From positions 1 to 15,027 of the forward strand of contig JANNNQ010000006.1 of assembly GCA_031398625.1 (NCBI GenBank): a stretch of DNA of 15,027 nt, written 5' to 3'. Positions within the stretch are counted from its first letter, which is position 1; every line of letters starts with the position of its first letter. Positions 13,694-15,027 of the stretch are shown in pieces. The notes below the pieces were generated by a model. That model searched no databases and was not told the origin of the DNA. It saw nothing but the letters and a program-made list of their open reading frames with translations. Both the position numbers and the translations under genes were made by a program. The DNA comes from CAIUGU01 sp031398625 (GTDB lineage: Bacteria; Pseudomonadota; Gammaproteobacteria; Steroidobacterales; Steroidobacteraceae).

Positions 13694-15027
13694 TCAGCCT
13701 TCCAGTTCTTCTTCGCTGCTCTCGGCGACGATGCGTTCGAGGCCGACGAGCCGCTCCCCTTCATCAAGCCGGATCAGGCGCACCCCCTGCGTGTTCCGGC
13801 CCTGCACCGAGATTTCGCTGACCGGCGTACGGACCAGTGTGCCGCCCGAGCTGATGAGCATGACCTCATCGTCCGAAGAGACCTTGAGCGCCCCTACCAG
13901 CAGGCCATTGCGCTCGGTGGTCTGCAGCGCGATGACGCCCTGGCCGCCGCGCCCGTGCAGCGGGAATTCGTCCTCGCTCGTCAGCTTGCCGTAGCCATGC
14001 GTCGAGGCAGTCAGGATCAGGCCCGGCTCACCCATGACGATGAGCGATATGACTTCGTGACCTGCCCCCAAGCGAATGCCGCGCACACCTGCCGCATTGC
14101 GGCCCATGGGCCGCACGTCGTCTTCAGCGAAGCGGATGGCCTTGCCTTCGCTGGTGGACAGCATGATCTGCTTGGTGCCATCGGTAATGTCGACACCGAC
14201 GAGTCGATCACCATCATCGAGTTCCAGGGCGATGATGCCGGCCTGCCGCGGACGCGAGAAGGCATCGAGCGAGGTCTTCTTGACCGTACCCCCCGCCGTT
14301 GCCATGAATACGAACTTGTCCGGCTCGAACTCGTGGATAGGCACCACGGCCGTGATGCGCTCCCCTTCCTGCAACGGCAGCAGGTTGACCATCGGCTTGC
14401 CACGCGAACCACGGCTGGCCTGGGGCAGCTGGTAGACCTTGAGCCAGTACAGCTTGCCCGCACTCGAGAAGCAGAGCAGCGTGTCATGGGTATTCGCGAC
14501 AAAGAGCTTGTCGATGAAATCCTCGTCCTTCATGGTCGTTGCCGCCTTGCCCCGGCCTCCGCGTCGCTGGGCCTGGTAGTCGGTAACAGGCTGCGCCTTT
14601 GCATAGCCGCCATGCGACAGCGTGACCACCATGTCCTGCTGCTCGATCAGGTCCTCGATGGTGAGGTCCGAATGATCCTGGATGATCTCCGTACGCCGCG
14701 CGTCCGCGTAGGCTTCCTTGATCGCCAGCAGCTCCGCACGGATCACTTCGAGCAGGCGCTCGGGCCGCGCGAGGATGTCGCCGAGGTCCTGGATCGTGAC
14801 GAGGAGGTCGCGATATTCGGAGGCGATCTTGTCCTGCTCAAGCCCCGTCAGTCGATGCAGGCGGAGATCCAGGATTGCCTGGGCCTGCAGATCCGAGAGC
14901 CGATACCCCTTGCCCGACTCCATGAGACCGTATTCGCCGGGCAGGTCGTCGGGGCGCGTGCCGATCTCACCGGTGCGGGCGAGCATCTCGGGGACTGCCC
15001 CTGCTGGCCAGGTCCGGGCCATCAATG
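13694..15027 (-). CDS. gyrA: DNA gyrase subunit A, C-terminal part (5' end outside window)
   Basis: GyrA forms the A2B2 gyrase, which introduces negative supercoils. The frame stays open to the right edge, so the N-terminal breakage-reunion domain and active-site tyrosine lie outside the window. Visible from the N-terminal side are the end of the tower/coiled-coil region (LSDLQAQAILDLRLHRLTGLEQDKI), then the DNA-wrapping beta-pinwheel. The pinwheel opens with the gyrase-specific GyrA box QRRGGRG (14549-14569), which separates it from topoisomerase IV ParC. Further blades carry repeats of the type GTVKKTSLDAF, GKAIRF and GTLVRTPVSEI. The protein ends in a short acidic tail (ESSEEELEG), shorter than the E. 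coli tail. It is the first gene of the co-directional series in view. Confidence 0.97.
   Translation of the reverse strand, partial: LMARTWPAGAVPEMLARTGEIGTRPDDLPGEYGLMESGKGYRLSDLQAQAILDLRLHRLTGLEQDKIASEYRDLLVTIQDLGDILARPERLLEVIRAELLAIKEAYADARRTEIIQDHSDLTIEDLIEQQDMVVTLSHGGYAKAQPVTDYQAQRRGGRGKAATTMKDEDFIDKLFVANTHDTLLCFSSAGKLYWLKVYQLPQASRGSRGKPMVNLLPLQEGERITAVVPIHEFEPDKFVFMATAGGTVKKTSLDAFSRPRQAGIIALELDDGDRLVGVDITDGTKQIMLSTSEGKAIRFAEDDVRPMGRNAAGVRGIRLGAGHEVISLIVMGEPGLILTASTHGYGKLTSEDEFPLHGRGGQGVIALQTTERNGLLVGALKVSSDDEVMLISSGGTLVRTPVSEISVQGRNTQGVRLIRLDEGERLVGLERIVAESSEEELEG

Noticed and set aside
1..15027. CRISPR arrays, insertion sequences, prophage, toxin-antitoxin or defence genes
   Set aside because: Read for on both strands and not found: no regularly spaced repeats, no transposase or integrase motifs, and every substantial interval is explained by the listed genes.

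Overview
The window is a GC-rich (roughly 63% by eye) stretch of bacterial chromosome carrying a conserved housekeeping block. On the minus strand the order is gyrA, serA, pheA, hisC, aroA, cmk, rpsA, ihfB, lapA, lapB, a ComEA-like gene, galU and tRNA-Asn. This order, with IHF-beta and a LapA/LapB pair directly after rpsA, points to a gammaproteobacterium, probably in the Xanthomonadales/Nevskiales/Steroidobacterales/Pseudomonas-like part of the class. I cannot place it closer from the sequence alone.

Right part (8.1-15.0 kb): the 3' portion of gyrA is followed by five tightly packed genes, with gaps of 68, 2, 5, 46 and 8 bases. They encode a 3-phosphoglycerate dehydrogenase (serine entry step), a chorismate mutase/prephenate dehydratase (Phe branch), a HisC-type aminotransferase, EPSP synthase (shikimate step 6) and CMP kinase. 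This is a mixed serine/aromatic amino acid/nucleotide operon of a known type. It differs from the Pseudomonas version in having serA where serC is usual, and in having no tyrA between hisC and aroA.

Middle part (4.3-8.1 kb): ribosomal protein S1 has a structured 145-base leader. IHF-beta follows after a strong hairpin, then the overlapping pair lapA-lapB, whose products control lipopolysaccharide synthesis. In P. aeruginosa the interval between ihfB and a ComEA-like gene holds the O-antigen cluster; here it holds only lapA and lapB.

Left part (0-4.2 kb): a secreted ComEA-like helix-hairpin-helix protein, galU (UDP-glucose synthesis) and a tRNA-Asn(GUU) gene with its own readable promoter. 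Beyond the tRNA the character changes to two probably accessory metabolic genes, a secreted amidohydrolase on the plus strand and a divergent PhzF-family protein. The space between the amidohydrolase and the tRNA holds two perfect inverted repeats. The first 124 bases are clearly lower in GC than the rest and hold no gene I can support.

I found no CRISPR array, transposase, integrase, phage gene, toxin-antitoxin pair or defence island, and no candidate for a wholly new system. The observations most worth a second look are the non-coding hairpins, the compact ihfB-lapAB-comEA interval, the active-site variant in the serA product and the tRNA-Asn boundary.
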